Shown: in pieces, positions 35,301 through 47,300 of the stretch
Layout: every line of letters begins with the position of its first letter
Numbering within the stretch: position 1 is the first letter of the stretch
Notes under the pieces: model-generated
Database searches by the model: none
The model's input: only the letters and a program-made list of their open reading frames with translations
Told to the model about the DNA's origin: nothing
Position numbers and translations under genes: made by a program
Assembly (NCBI GenBank): GCA_013399305.1
Contig: VXAI01000015.1
Coordinates: 8,265,031-8,329,030, forward strand
DNA from: Rostratula benghalensis
Taxonomy: Eukaryota > Chordata > Aves > Charadriiformes > Rostratulidae
Length of the DNA: 64,000 nucleotides
Direction of reading: 5' to 3'

Positions 35301-38300
35301 TGTGTGAAGGACATGGAGGAAGGCCTGGAGGTAAAGCTGAGCCTATGGGTAGTTCATTGTATCTTGTTCACCATTTTTTTTTCTCTTTGGAGCCCTTTTG
35401 GGCTCCCCGTGCATGTGACAGCACTTCTTCCCTCTGCACTGACGCAGCCTGGGGTAACTCTACTCAGGGCTGTGTGCAGCTAGGCAGGGTGGGCTGTTGG
35501 GGTGATGGATTGGGCTTCAAAGAGCTTTGCTCACCCCAGTTTTTGTCTCCCCTCAGGTGGCTAAGAAGATTGGCTACCCACTGATGATCAAGGCAGCAGA
35601 AGGTGGTGGGGGCAAAGGCATCCGAAAAGTGGAGGCAGTGGAGGAATTTGGCACCTGCTTCCGGCAGGTGAGAGATGCCTGGAACCCCCATCCCATCCTG
35701 GGGCACACAGCAGGGTCCTGCTCCCCCCCCAGATGTCTCGTGTGTCCTGCCTCCATCCTGGGATGAATTTTAGGGGATGGTGCCAGAGCACAACCTTCCC
35801 CCCCACCCTGCAGGTGCAAGCAGAGGCGCCTGGGTCCCCCATCTTCCTGATGAAGCTGGCGCAGCACGCGCGGCACCTGGAGGTGCAGGTGTTGGCTGAT
35901 GAGTACGGCAACGCCATCTCCCTCTTCGGTCGCGACTGCTCCATCCAGCGCCGGCACCAGAAGATCATTGAGGAGGCGCCCACCACCATTGCAGCACCTT
36001 CCGTCATCGAGGTGATGGAGCAGGTGGGTGGCCCTGGTCTTAGGGCAGCAGAAGGTTTTATGGAGAAACTGGTCTGGTTCATTGTGGTTTTTGACACCTA
36101 AGGAAGGGAGGGACCCCCCGAGCCAAGCAGGGAGCCTACTCATCTCCTTGGGTCCATAGAAGGACACTGCTGCAGATGTCCTTGGGATGCCTTGCTGCAG
36201 TGAACAGAGGGTCGTTCCCCCCCCATGGTGGTTTTGTCCTCTGCAGTGCGCAGTCCGCCTGGCCCAGATGGTGGGCTACGTGAGCACAGGCACCGTTGAG
36301 TACCTCTACAGCGAGGATGGGAGCTTCCACTTCCTCGAGCTGAACCCGCGCCTGCAGGTGGAGCACCCTTGCACGGAGATGATCGCAGACGTGAACCTCC
36401 CTGCTGCTCAGCTGCAGGTACCTGAGCACACACAGGGGTGACTTTGTGAGGTGTGTTAGATGAAACAAGTCTGTAACCTAGGGAGAAGTGCTAGGCTAGA
36501 GCCTGGCACAGGGAAGCTGTCCCACATAACAGTGTGTGGGGTTCATGCAGAAGCCACGTAGCATCCCTCCTTTGCCTCTGGCTCCCTGCTGGGAGCAGCT
36601 GTGTGCAGCGTGGTGCCTCTTCCCCTTACTCTTCCTTCAAACCACTTATTGGTGTCTCCCTGCCTTGATGCTAAAGTCGTCTTCTGGCAGTTGGAAGTTG
36701 TCCTCATTTCTCCTGCAGATTGCAATGGGCGTCCCCTTGCACAGGATAAAAGACATCCGGGTGCTGTATGGAGAGAGCCCCTGGGGCGATGCGCCCATCT
36801 GCTTCCACAGCCCCACCAACCCCCCTGTGCCCAGGGGCCACGTCATCGCTGCCCGGATCACCAGTGAGAACCCTGAGGAGGTGAGCCAAGGGGACAGGCC
36901 CTCATGCACCAACCCCATGTGTGGGGACAAGGGGACCCTGCCACTCGTGGGGTTGAACTGGGCCCAGTCCTCCCCATCTGGGCAATGTTCATGGCATTGA
37001 ACCTGTGGGATGGGCGAGATCCCCATGCAGACAGATGAGTGGCACAGGGGTTCCCTTTCTGTTCACACTGCATGAGTCTCAAACCTGGTTTCTCCATGTC
37101 TTCTGCTCTCTCTTTGCTCTCTAGGGTTTCAAGCCCAGCTCAGGGACGGTGCAGGAGCTGAACTTCCGCAGCAGCAAGAACGTCTGGGGGTACTTCAGCG
37201 TGGCAGCGGCTGGGGGGCTGCACGAGTTTGCTGATTCCCAGTTTGGGCACTGCTTCTCGTGGGGAGAGAACCGGGAGGAGGCTATCTCGTGAGTACGGTG
37301 GGATGGGCTGGAGAAGGGGTGTCCTCAGGAAGACTTGCAATCAGTGCACCAGCCAGGAAAAGTGGCTTTTATCTGAGAGGACCAGAATGGTGCTGCTGTG
37401 CTGAGTGACTGGTTTGTGCTGCAGGGACTGCCTGGCCAAAGCCACAGTTTTTGGACCGTGGTCATCCTCCAGCCCCTAGTTCATCAGCCTGATCCTTAAA
37501 GACACATTGCAGTGATCTGCTAAGCACATGCTTAGTGCCAGTGACCAGCAATGTTCATTCAGTAATTAAGCAGCATTTAACAAATCTGTCTTGGGTATTT
37601 AAGTGTTTTATGAAGCCAACACTGATTGTGAGGCTGTTTCATTCAGGCATGGGGGCACCCAGGGCTCGGGACCTCATCACCCCAGTCCCTGCGGTTCCTT
37701 GGTTTCCTCTGCTGAAAGCCAAGCACTGCTTCACTGGTCATTAATGGTGGGTTTTTCTCTCTGAAAGGAACATGGTGGTTGCCCTGAAAGAGCTGTCTAT
37801 CCGTGGGGATTTCCGGACTACAGTGGAGTACCTGATTAAGCTGCTGGAGACAGAGAGCTTCCAGAACAATGAGATAGACACTGGCTGGCTGGACCATCTG
37901 ATTGCTGAGAAAGTGCAGGTGGGGGAAACAGCTTCCCCAGGCTCACTGTTCCATTTCTGCTGTAAAACCCAAAGCTTGTTATTTTTGCCCCTCAACAGGC
38001 AGAGAAGCCAGACACGATGCTGGGTGTTGTCTGTGGTGCCCTGAACGTTGCGGATGCTGCCTTCAGGATGTGCATGACTGACTTCCTGCACTCACTGGAG
38101 AGGTGTGGAGCAGGGGCTGCCTGATGGGGCTTCTGCCACGGGCACAGGGGGCACTGGGAGTGTATGCCCTAAAGAGTGGCTCTTTGCAGCCCATGTGGTT
38201 CTCTCTCTGGGCCATTTCCCTTCTCACTTTTGCTGTAAAAGTTTTGCGAAGCTGTAGCACCCCAACAGCCTGGGAAACAGGCGTACCTGCTGTGACTCAC

Positions 38301-41300
38301 AGCTCTGGCTTCTTGGCTATTGCTTTATCAGGAGAGGGGGGGAAAAGTTTCGCAGGGTTGGGAAAACAGCTTTCAAGGGAGAGTAGCTTGGCTCAGTGCA
38401 GCTTGTTTTTGGTTTTGCACTTGAATGTCAAGGTTATTCCTTGGGCCTTGGAGGACGCCCGGGGCTCTCCCCTGCACCCTTATCTGAGTGTGTTTTGCCA
38501 GTGTCTGGCCTGCCTCCCGTTGCATTTTTACAAGGCACTCACGTGGGTCGTTTAAAAGCAGATGATTTTTTTTTTTTTTCCCTTCGGTCACCTTCCTGCC
38601 CTCCTGCAGTCAGCTCGGAGCCCGCACGGCCCGAGGCCAGCAGCGCCGCTGACACCTCACACACTTGGCTCCCCGCCGGCGTGCAAGGAGAGTGACTGCC
38701 CTGGTGTCTGACCCATCCGTTGTGTTTCAGGGGGCAGGTGCTGCCAGCAGCCTCCTTGCTAAACATCGTCGACGTGGAGCTCATCTACGAGGGCGTGAAG
38801 TATGTTCTCCAGGTGAGGGCTGGGCCACGCTCCTCCTGAACCGGCCAGAGCTTTTTCTCACAGGGATAGGGATGTGTGCCCTTGTCCTGAAGGAGGAAAG
38901 GGCAATAAACATGATGTTGCCCTTTAAAAATGTGTGATGTAAAAATGAGGTGAAGAACCTCATTTTAATGGGGTTAATATTAATAACCTCATTTTAACTA
39001 GACAGACATTTTCATGCATCCTGTTGCCCCGAGTTCAATAAAGGACCTCCTTTTCTTGCTTTTAAACCCAATGAGTTGAACTTCATGCAAAAAGCTCCCT
39101 ACTCACAATGAAAGCAGCAGGTGAGCCATGAGTTAAACCAGCTCCAGGCTGTGAGCGAAACCAGCCTTTTGGTGCAGGCTGAGGTTCCTGCCTCCTGCCC
39201 TCCCCAGCACAGCCCCATCCAGTGGCAGCCCGCTTTTCCTCCACTGGCCCTTGCACTGAGCTCAGGTGTTCCTCACTCCCCACCAGCCCCCAGGAAGGCC
39301 ACTGCATGTGTTTTGGGGAGTTGCACTGAGGGGTCTCCCCGGCAGGTTGCCCGCCAGTCCCTGACGACGTATGTCATCATCATGAACCACACACACATCG
39401 AGATCGACGTGCACCGGCTGAACGATGGGGGGCTGCTGCTCTCCTACGATGGCAACAGCTACACCACCTACATGAAGGAGGAGATTGACAGGTACCTCCT
39501 CACGGGGCCCCCACTGGCCCTCCTGGCCAACTGGCGGCTGGTTGGTGAGAGCTTTTCCCCCTCTTTAAGGTACCGTATCACCATCGGCAACAAAACCTGC
39601 GACTTCGAGAAGGAGAAGGACCCCACGGTGCTGCGTTCACCCTCTGCGGGGAAGCTGCTGCAGTACACGGTGGATGATGGTGGCCACGTGGCCGAGGGGA
39701 ATGTTTTTGCAGAGATTGAGGTGAGCTTTGCCAAAAGAGCCTGGAGGAGACTGTCACCTGCAGCTCTGGCACGTGGTAAAGATCAAACCCACCAACGCTG
39801 GCATGGTGCTCAAAACCTGTGGGTGCTGCTCGTTTGGTGACTCTTTCACCCATCCCCTGCCAGGTGATGAAGATCATCATGACACTGGTGGTGGAGGAGT
39901 CTGGGAGGGTGCACTACGTGAAGCGGCCGGGTGCACTGTTGGAGGCGGGTTGTGTCATAGCCCGGCTTGAGCTGGATGATCCCACCAAAGTGAAACCTGT
40001 GAGTCTCCCAGGGGCTGGCCACGCTGCTGTCCCCTCCCATCTGCTCCAAAATGGTGTCACATGTGGCATTGAGGATTATGTGCTTTCTCTGTGTCTAACC
40101 AACAGCAGATGTGGGAGAGGTCATGGTAGTTTCTCTGGGGGTTTTGAGGCAGCTGCAGCTCTTGAGGGGCCCTGTCCCACATCAGTGAGGACCTGGACAA
40201 GCCCATCTCTCTCTGCTCCCTCCAGGCACAGCTGTTCACAGGGGGGCTCCCAGCCCAGCAGACCCTCTCCATGACCGGTGAGAAGCAACACCAGGTTCTC
40301 CGCAATGTGCTGGACAATCTCACCAACGTCATGAACGGGTACTGCCTACCCGAGCCCTACTTCAGCACCAAGGTAGGTGCTGGTGGCAAAGGCAGTCCAG
40401 GTGTCCTCTCTCATTGCCGTGCGTTTGCCATGATGGCAAGACAGGCAGCGCTGCTGGGTGCAGGCAGCTCCAGCTTCTGCCCCTTGCAGGTGAAGGAATG
40501 GGTGGCACAGTTGATGAAGACCTTGCGGGACCCTTCCCTGCCCCTCCTGGAGCTGCAGGAGATCATGACAAGTATTTCGGGAAGAATCCCCCTGTCTGTG
40601 GAGAAGTCCATCCGGAAGGTGATGGCACAGTACGCCAGCAACATCACCTCCGTGCTCTGCCGCTTCCCCAGCCAGCAGGTGAGTGGTGCAGGGGCTGCAC
40701 CCCCCAGCTGGGCCTTGCTTCCTTTTCAGCTAGAGCTGCTTAGGACTTTCTACCTGAATTTGTCCTTCTAAGAGCTAATATAAAAAATGAAATCAGTGAG
40801 GGACGTATTTGTGCTTTTATGGTTGTGCTTTTATATTTGTAGTTTTCTATTTATGTTTCTACACGTATTTGCCACTTTGTATTTTTCACTTGAGGGGGGG
40901 GGGGGAAATACAGACAGAAGGCTCTGTCTGCAGCAGCACTATCTCCAGGCAAGCTGGGGAGCTGGCAGCCCGGTGGCCATGGTGGCCCCGAGCTGGACCA
41001 GACCCTGTGCCCTCTCCCTGCAGATAGCCAACGTGCTGGACACCCATGCGGCCACGCTGCAGAGGAAGGCTGAACGGGAGGTCTTCTTCATGAACACGCA
41101 GAGTGTGGTGCAGCTGGTGCAGAGGTGAGCCTTGAGCTGTCCAAGACCCACCCTGGTCATCTCCCCCACCACTGCCACCTCCTTGCAGTGTGCATGCCAG
41201 GCTCTCTGCTCCCCAGGTACCGCAGTGGCATCCGGGGCTACATGAAAGCGGTGGTGCTGGACCTGCTGAGACGCTACTTGCAAGTGGAGACACAGTTCCA

Positions 41301-44300
41301 GCATGGTGAGGACTTGGGGGGATCTCTGGGGAGAAGATCTGTGGAGCTCTCTGGAGGGTCTGTAGGGCTCACTATGCTCTGCCCCACAGCTCACTATGAC
41401 AAGTGTGTCATCAGCCTGAGGGAGCAGTGCAAACCTGACATGACCCCCGTGCTGGAGAGCATCTTCTCTCATGCCCAGGTGGCAAAGAAGAACCTGCTGG
41501 TGACCATGTTGATTGTGAGTACAGCCCACACTCTGAGACACTAGAAGTAAAGACTGGTGGCAGAGAAAAGCCTGTAAGCCAAGGCAAACTCTGTACCACT
41601 GAGGGATGGGGCATGGCTGTAGGTGACTGTCACAGCCCTGTGCTTTCCTCTTGAAAACGAGTGGACACCTCAGAAACCACTTTTCTGCTCCTCTGTGTAA
41701 TGCATCCCCAGGACCCAGGGTTTGCATTGAAGTGTCTCATCAGGGGGACTTTCTCTCCCCTCTGCAGCATTGCATTGTTGCATTTGGTTCAAAATTTTTC
41801 CTGTTTTAGTGTTTCAAGTCTTGTCCCTGTTGCCCCCGCTGAGGCCAGGGCCACAAGGTGAAGCCAGTCCTGGTCTTGCAGGACCAGCTTTGCGGCCGTG
41901 ACCCCACGCTGACAGATGAGCTGACAGCCATCCTCAACGAGCTGACGCAGCTCAGCAAGACCGAGCACTCCAAAGTGGCACTGAGAGCCCGGCAGGTCAG
42001 CAAGTGCCATACCGTGCCGTCCCCACCCCTGTCCCCACCCCTGTCCCCACCCCTGTCCCCACCCCTGTCCCCCATAGTCCCAGCTCTCTCTCCCCTTGCA
42101 GGTGCTCATCGCCTCTCACCTGCCCTCCTACGAGCTGCGGCACAACCAGGTGGAGTCCATCTTCCTCTCCGCTATTGACATGTATGGACACGAGTACTGC
42201 CCTGAAAACCTGAAGGTTGGGAATTTTTTACGTGTTTTTCCACAGATGGAACTTGGGTAGCTTTGGTGAGGAAGTCTGGCTGCAAGCGGCTTAGGCTTAA
42301 AAACAGCCCAAAAAAGCAAGCAAAGCCTTGCTGCAGTGTCAGTGCCTGTGTGGAGCAAGAGGGGGTTACACCCCATTGGTGCCAATCCCTGTCCCCTGCT
42401 CCTTACCCCATTTGGAAGGGGAGTGACATACAGAATCCACACCTGGGTCTGACGGTGTCCCCATGGAGAGCTGGATGTCCTATGGCACCCCAGTGGCCAG
42501 TCCTGCACAGCCCCACATTAAGGGCCTCCTCTGGAACATGCCTTCCCCCATCCTGTGATCAGGGAGGTCCCACTTCATCCTGCCCTAAATTTTGCTTTCT
42601 TCTCCTAGAAACTGATCCTCTCGGAAACCACCATATTTGACGTGCTTCCCATCTTCTTCTACCACACCAACCAGGTGGTGCGCATGGCAGCGCTGGAGGT
42701 GAGGGCTGGGGGGTGGCCACGGGGGCACGTGAGCTCTGAGGGGTGGCAGGGATGTTTGTGGTGGCAGTGGGGAAACGGTGGTACCTCCTGGTGTCCCCCT
42801 CCCAGGTGTATGTGCGGCGTGGGTACATTGCCTACGAGCTGAACAGCCTGCAGCACCGGCAGCTCTCAGACGGCACCTGCCTGGTGGAGTTCCAGTTCAT
42901 GCTGCCCTCCTCCCACCCAAACAGGTATGGGGTTCCTCACAGCCCTCTCCTGCTCCCTGGACACGGTCCTTTTAGCAAAGTGGTTGGGTTTTGTATTGTC
43001 TTCTCCCTGCATAACACGAGGACTCCTCAGAGGGAGGTGCCTGCCATGCTCTCCCTTTGCCAGTGGACCAGGACAGATCCTCTCCAAGTCAGGGTCTCAT
43101 GTGGGACCTGCGTGGTCCCTCTTGGACCCAGGAGTGGTGCCTCCACCCATGGCTGATGGCTGCCTTGCTCCCCCATGCAGGATGTCTGTCCCCATCAGCA
43201 TCTCGAACCCTGACCTGGCCCGGCACAGCACTGAGCTCTTCATGGACAGTGGCTTTTCTCCCCTGAGCCAGCGGATGGGAGCTATGGTGGCCTTTGACAG
43301 ATTTGAGGACTTCACCAGGTGAGGATGCGGGGACATGCCTTGCCTGTCATGCATAAGTTTTTTGGGTGCTGCTGCAATTGTTAGAGAGCAAAAATGGGTG
43401 GAAGACCCTAAGCTGGTGGCAGATGAACAGTGCTCAGGGCAGCTCCCGTTCCTCCCACAGCCAGGAATTGGGGCCAAATGGTATTTTCAGTACAATAGTT
43501 ACCTGGAGGGGACATGACATATCATTTGGGGACATGTTGAGCCTGTGGGCAGCTTGTCTGGTGTGGGTTAAGCATCTCTGCACATTATCACTGCAGTGCT
43601 CAGAGCTAGGTTTTGTGAGCTGTGGCTTTGCTGTGGGCTGGTGAAGCCCAGCTGAACTGGCGCGTGTCCCCAGGCCACTGCACTGGTACCCACGTTCCTG
43701 CCACAGCAAGTTCCTTGTGCTGTCCCCTTGGGCAGGGGTTAGGCACCATGTGCTGACTTGTCACCCCGTCCTCACTGTTTGGGCAGGAACTTCGATGAAG
43801 TGATCTCGTGCTTTGCTGACCCACCTTCAGAGAGCACGCTCTTCAGCGAAGCACGAGCCACCATCTACGAGGAGGACGACTCCAAGGTGGGCACAATGCC
43901 ATTGCTTTCCCCCCAGGTGGTGCTGGGATGGCAGTGGTGCTGCTGGGTCAGGTCTGAGTGTGTGGTTTTGTTACCAGAACGTACGTGAGGAGCCAATCCA
44001 CATCCTCAACATTGCGCTCCGCTGGGCAGAACACGTGGAGGATGAGAAGCTGGTGCCCATCTTCAGAGCCTTTGCCCAGTCCAAGGTCTGTTGCTGGGGC
44101 CAAACCCCCTTTTTGCACCACAACCCAAGCCAAAACACTGCACCATGTGTCAGCCAGTTGGGTTTTGTTTGTTCCCTTGGTGGAGAGGTTTAAGCTCTTG
44201 TGACTGGTGGCTCCTTGTGTTTGCGTGTAGAAAAACATCCTCGTTGACTGTGGCCTCCGGAGAATCACGTTTCTCATCGCTCAGCAGGTGAGTGCAGGCT

Positions 44301-47300
44301 GAGCTGCCAGTGGGCAACCTGACTTTAGGCACATCATGCTTCCACCTCCCCAAAACCTCTGGAAACATCTATAAATACCTTGCATTGGGTGATGCATCTG
44401 CTGGGCATTAATTAATGAGGGATTCAGTGAGTGATTTATCTCCTGTATTATCTTTCATACTGCTAATGTCTCCAGTAACGTGTGGTTCCTGTGTGACCAC
44501 TCCAAGGCCGTGAGCTGTCTTCAAAAGGCATTGATTACTCCCAGCTCTTTTCCCTTTGGGGGAGGTGGAACCCTGCCAGTTTTTAATGAATTCACTGGAA
44601 ATGGAAAAAATCCCCTGTGTGCCGAGATTATTCGCACTGAGCTCTCTCTCTCCCCTTTGCTCTAGAGAGAATTCCCCAAGTTTTTCACGTTCAGAGCGAG
44701 GGACGAGGTAAGAACCGTGGTTAAAAGCAGGGCCTGGCTAACGCCGAGCTGTCCGGTCGCTGGCTCACCCCTCCACACCTCACCAGTTTGCAGAGGACCG
44801 CATCTACCGGCACCTGGAGCCGGCGCTGGCCTTCCAGCTGGAGCTGAGCCGCATGCGCAACTTCGACCTGACGGCCATTCCCTGTGCCAACCACAAGATG
44901 CACCTCTACCTGGGGGCTGCCAAGGTGCAGGCGGGCACCGAGGCCACCGACTACCGCTTCTTCATCCGCGCCATCGTCCGCCACTCGGACCTCATCACCA
45001 AGGCAAGGCGGTGCTGGGTCGTGTCCAACCCCCCGGGGTGTGCGGGCAGGGCTTGGGTGCATTTTGGGTGCAGGGGTTGCTCCTCCAGCCCCTGATGCAC
45101 CCCATGAACCGCAGGAGGCCTCCTTCGAGTACCTGCAGAACGAGGGCGAGCGGCTGCTCCTGGAGGCAATGGACGAGCTGGAGGTGGCCTTCAACAACAC
45201 CACCGTCCGCACCGACTGCAACCACATCTTCCTCAACTTTGTCCCAACTGTTGTCATGGACCCCTCCAAGGTGTTTTTCTCAGTGTCCTGCTTCCCATCA
45301 CTACGGTGTTGATCCGGGAATGGAGGCTGCATCATCCCCTGGGCTGGATGCTGCCGTGTGGATGGGCTGGAACCGCCCACGGCGGCTGGCAGACCCAGTC
45401 CTGTCCAGTGCCCACCTGACCATGGATGGGGAATGGATTTAGCAGCCCCAGAGGCTCTCGAAGCTTAATTTCTGTGTCAGAAACCTGTGGGCTGTTTGCT
45501 GGGGAGGTTCTGTGATTTCTCACTTTGCAATGAGTTGGGTTTTTTTTTACACAGACTGGGACAAGTGGGCATTTTGCTGGAGGATGTGGGGGTGGGTGGC
45601 AGGTTCTTCCCCTGAGCAATGCGTGGTCTGAGGGAGGGGGGCTGTGTCTGTTGGGGGGGGGATGTGGGACACCATTTTTCCTTCTCTCCAGTGGAGAGGC
45701 TGGATGGCAGCACCAATCCCTAGAGATGGATAGATGGAGAGAGAGGGGAAGGGGCTTGACCAAAGAAACAGCTGTTTGAGGTGGAGATACAATGACACAT
45801 TGGCATCCTGTGCTTGAGGACAGTGGTCCCCCTGGGGTCATGGACCCATCTTGTGCTGTCCCCCACCCAGATTGAGGAGTCGGTGAGGTCCATGGTCATG
45901 CGCTACGGCAGCCGCCTCTGGAAGCTGCGTGTCCTTCAGGCTGAGGTGAAGATCAACATTCGCCTGACGCCCACTGCCACCGCCATCCCCATCCGCCTCT
46001 TCCTGACCAACGAGTCTGGCTACTACCTGGACATCAGCCTCTACAAGGAAGTGAGGGACCCCAGCACCGGCAGCGTGAGTAACTGCAGGCAGTGGCTGCA
46101 AGCAGGAACCCAACCAACCACTGCCTGAGCTGCTGTTGGCTCTGGCAAATCTCTGGGGTGGTTTCTGCAAAAAATACTCGTGCACGTGTAATGCTGGTCT
46201 GTCCCAGAGCCCCCAGGACTGCACAGCACCATTCCCAGAGCTGAACCAGTTTCACTCCCCTCTGCATTGCATCTATTTGGGCACCTCCAGCTGACTCTTT
46301 TCTTCTTCAAAATTGTCCTGAGCCCCAGAGGTGGTGTTGGTGGGTGGGTGGGCAGGTTTTTTTGGACTGGGAGGTGAAGGTGAGTGTTAGGGTGTTACTG
46401 GTACTTGCAGCACAGCAGTGTTGCACTCTGTCCCCTCAACAGCAAAGAGTGGGGTGGAAAATCAAGGGGTTTGGTTCAGTAGAGCCATGGGCACGAGCAG
46501 CTTGGCCAGGCAAAACTCAGCAGTGCTCCAGCCCTGTGGGGCTCTTGCACCTTCTCATTGTGGAGGGGACTGGCCTGCGTGCCTTGGGAAGGCAGCCAAT
46601 GCTCTGTCCTTCTCTCCAGATCATGTTCCAGTCGTATGGGGACAAGCAAGGGCCACAGCACGGGATGCTCATCAACACCCCCTACGTCACCAAAGACCTG
46701 CTCCAGGCCAAGCGGTTCCAGGCACAGACCTTGGGCACCACCTATGTGTATGATTTCCCTGAGATGATCAGGCAGGTGAGTCCACCTGAGCAGAAAAAGG
46801 CTCCACATTTTACTGCATTTACTTTTCTTCTCCACTCTCTCCAGTATGACCGTCTGGGGAAAAGATTCCTCTACACTGAGCTGGCAAATGAGAAAAAGAA
46901 AGGAGCCCAAACCCCAACATTTTTTTGTTTCATTAAGCATTTCTAAATGGTTTTTTAGCTCTTGCAAATTGCTGTAGAGGATGTGAACCAGAAAGCCCTG
47001 TGCAGGCAGGTCTGCAGCAGGGTGAGAAGGCTCTAATACAAAGGTTTACTCACCCTGAGTCCCAGTCTGCTGCAGGATTGTGGATCTGCACTTGGTGATG
47101 GCCTCAGACCTGCCACAACCCCGTGCTTTCAGTTCATCCTGTGCACGGTGTCTCCACAGGCTCTCTTCAAGCTGTGGGGTTCCTCAGAGCAGTATCCTAA
47201 GGACGTCCTGACGTACACTGAGCTGGTGCTGGACTCGCAGGGGCACCTGGTGCAGATGAACAGGGTCCCTGGAGGGAATGAGGTAATGGAGGATGATTTG

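Larger units (their letters stand above)
40226..46074 (+). other. ACACB: ACACB central region exons
   Basis: Non-catalytic central region typical of eukaryotic acetyl-CoA carboxylases, needed for dimer architecture. Exons: 40226-40372, 40490-40678, 41024-41124, 41217-41305, 41390-41514, 41882-41995, 42102-42215, 42609-42698, 42806-42924, 43181-43318, 43787-43886, 43978-44085, 44231-44287, 44666-44707, 44787-45002, 45115-45270, 45871-46074. Conserved blocks such as [20 protein letters not shown] and [14 protein letters not shown] identify it. Confidence 0.94.

Noticed and set aside
39121..39840. 239-codon frame spanning ACACB 16-17 as one exon
   Set aside because: It includes flanking intron and the 78-bp intron 16. 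Homology shows the true exons are 39346-39491 and 39570-39720.
42004..42213. VPTP-repeat protein
   Set aside because: It is a translation of the 12-bp intronic minisatellite.
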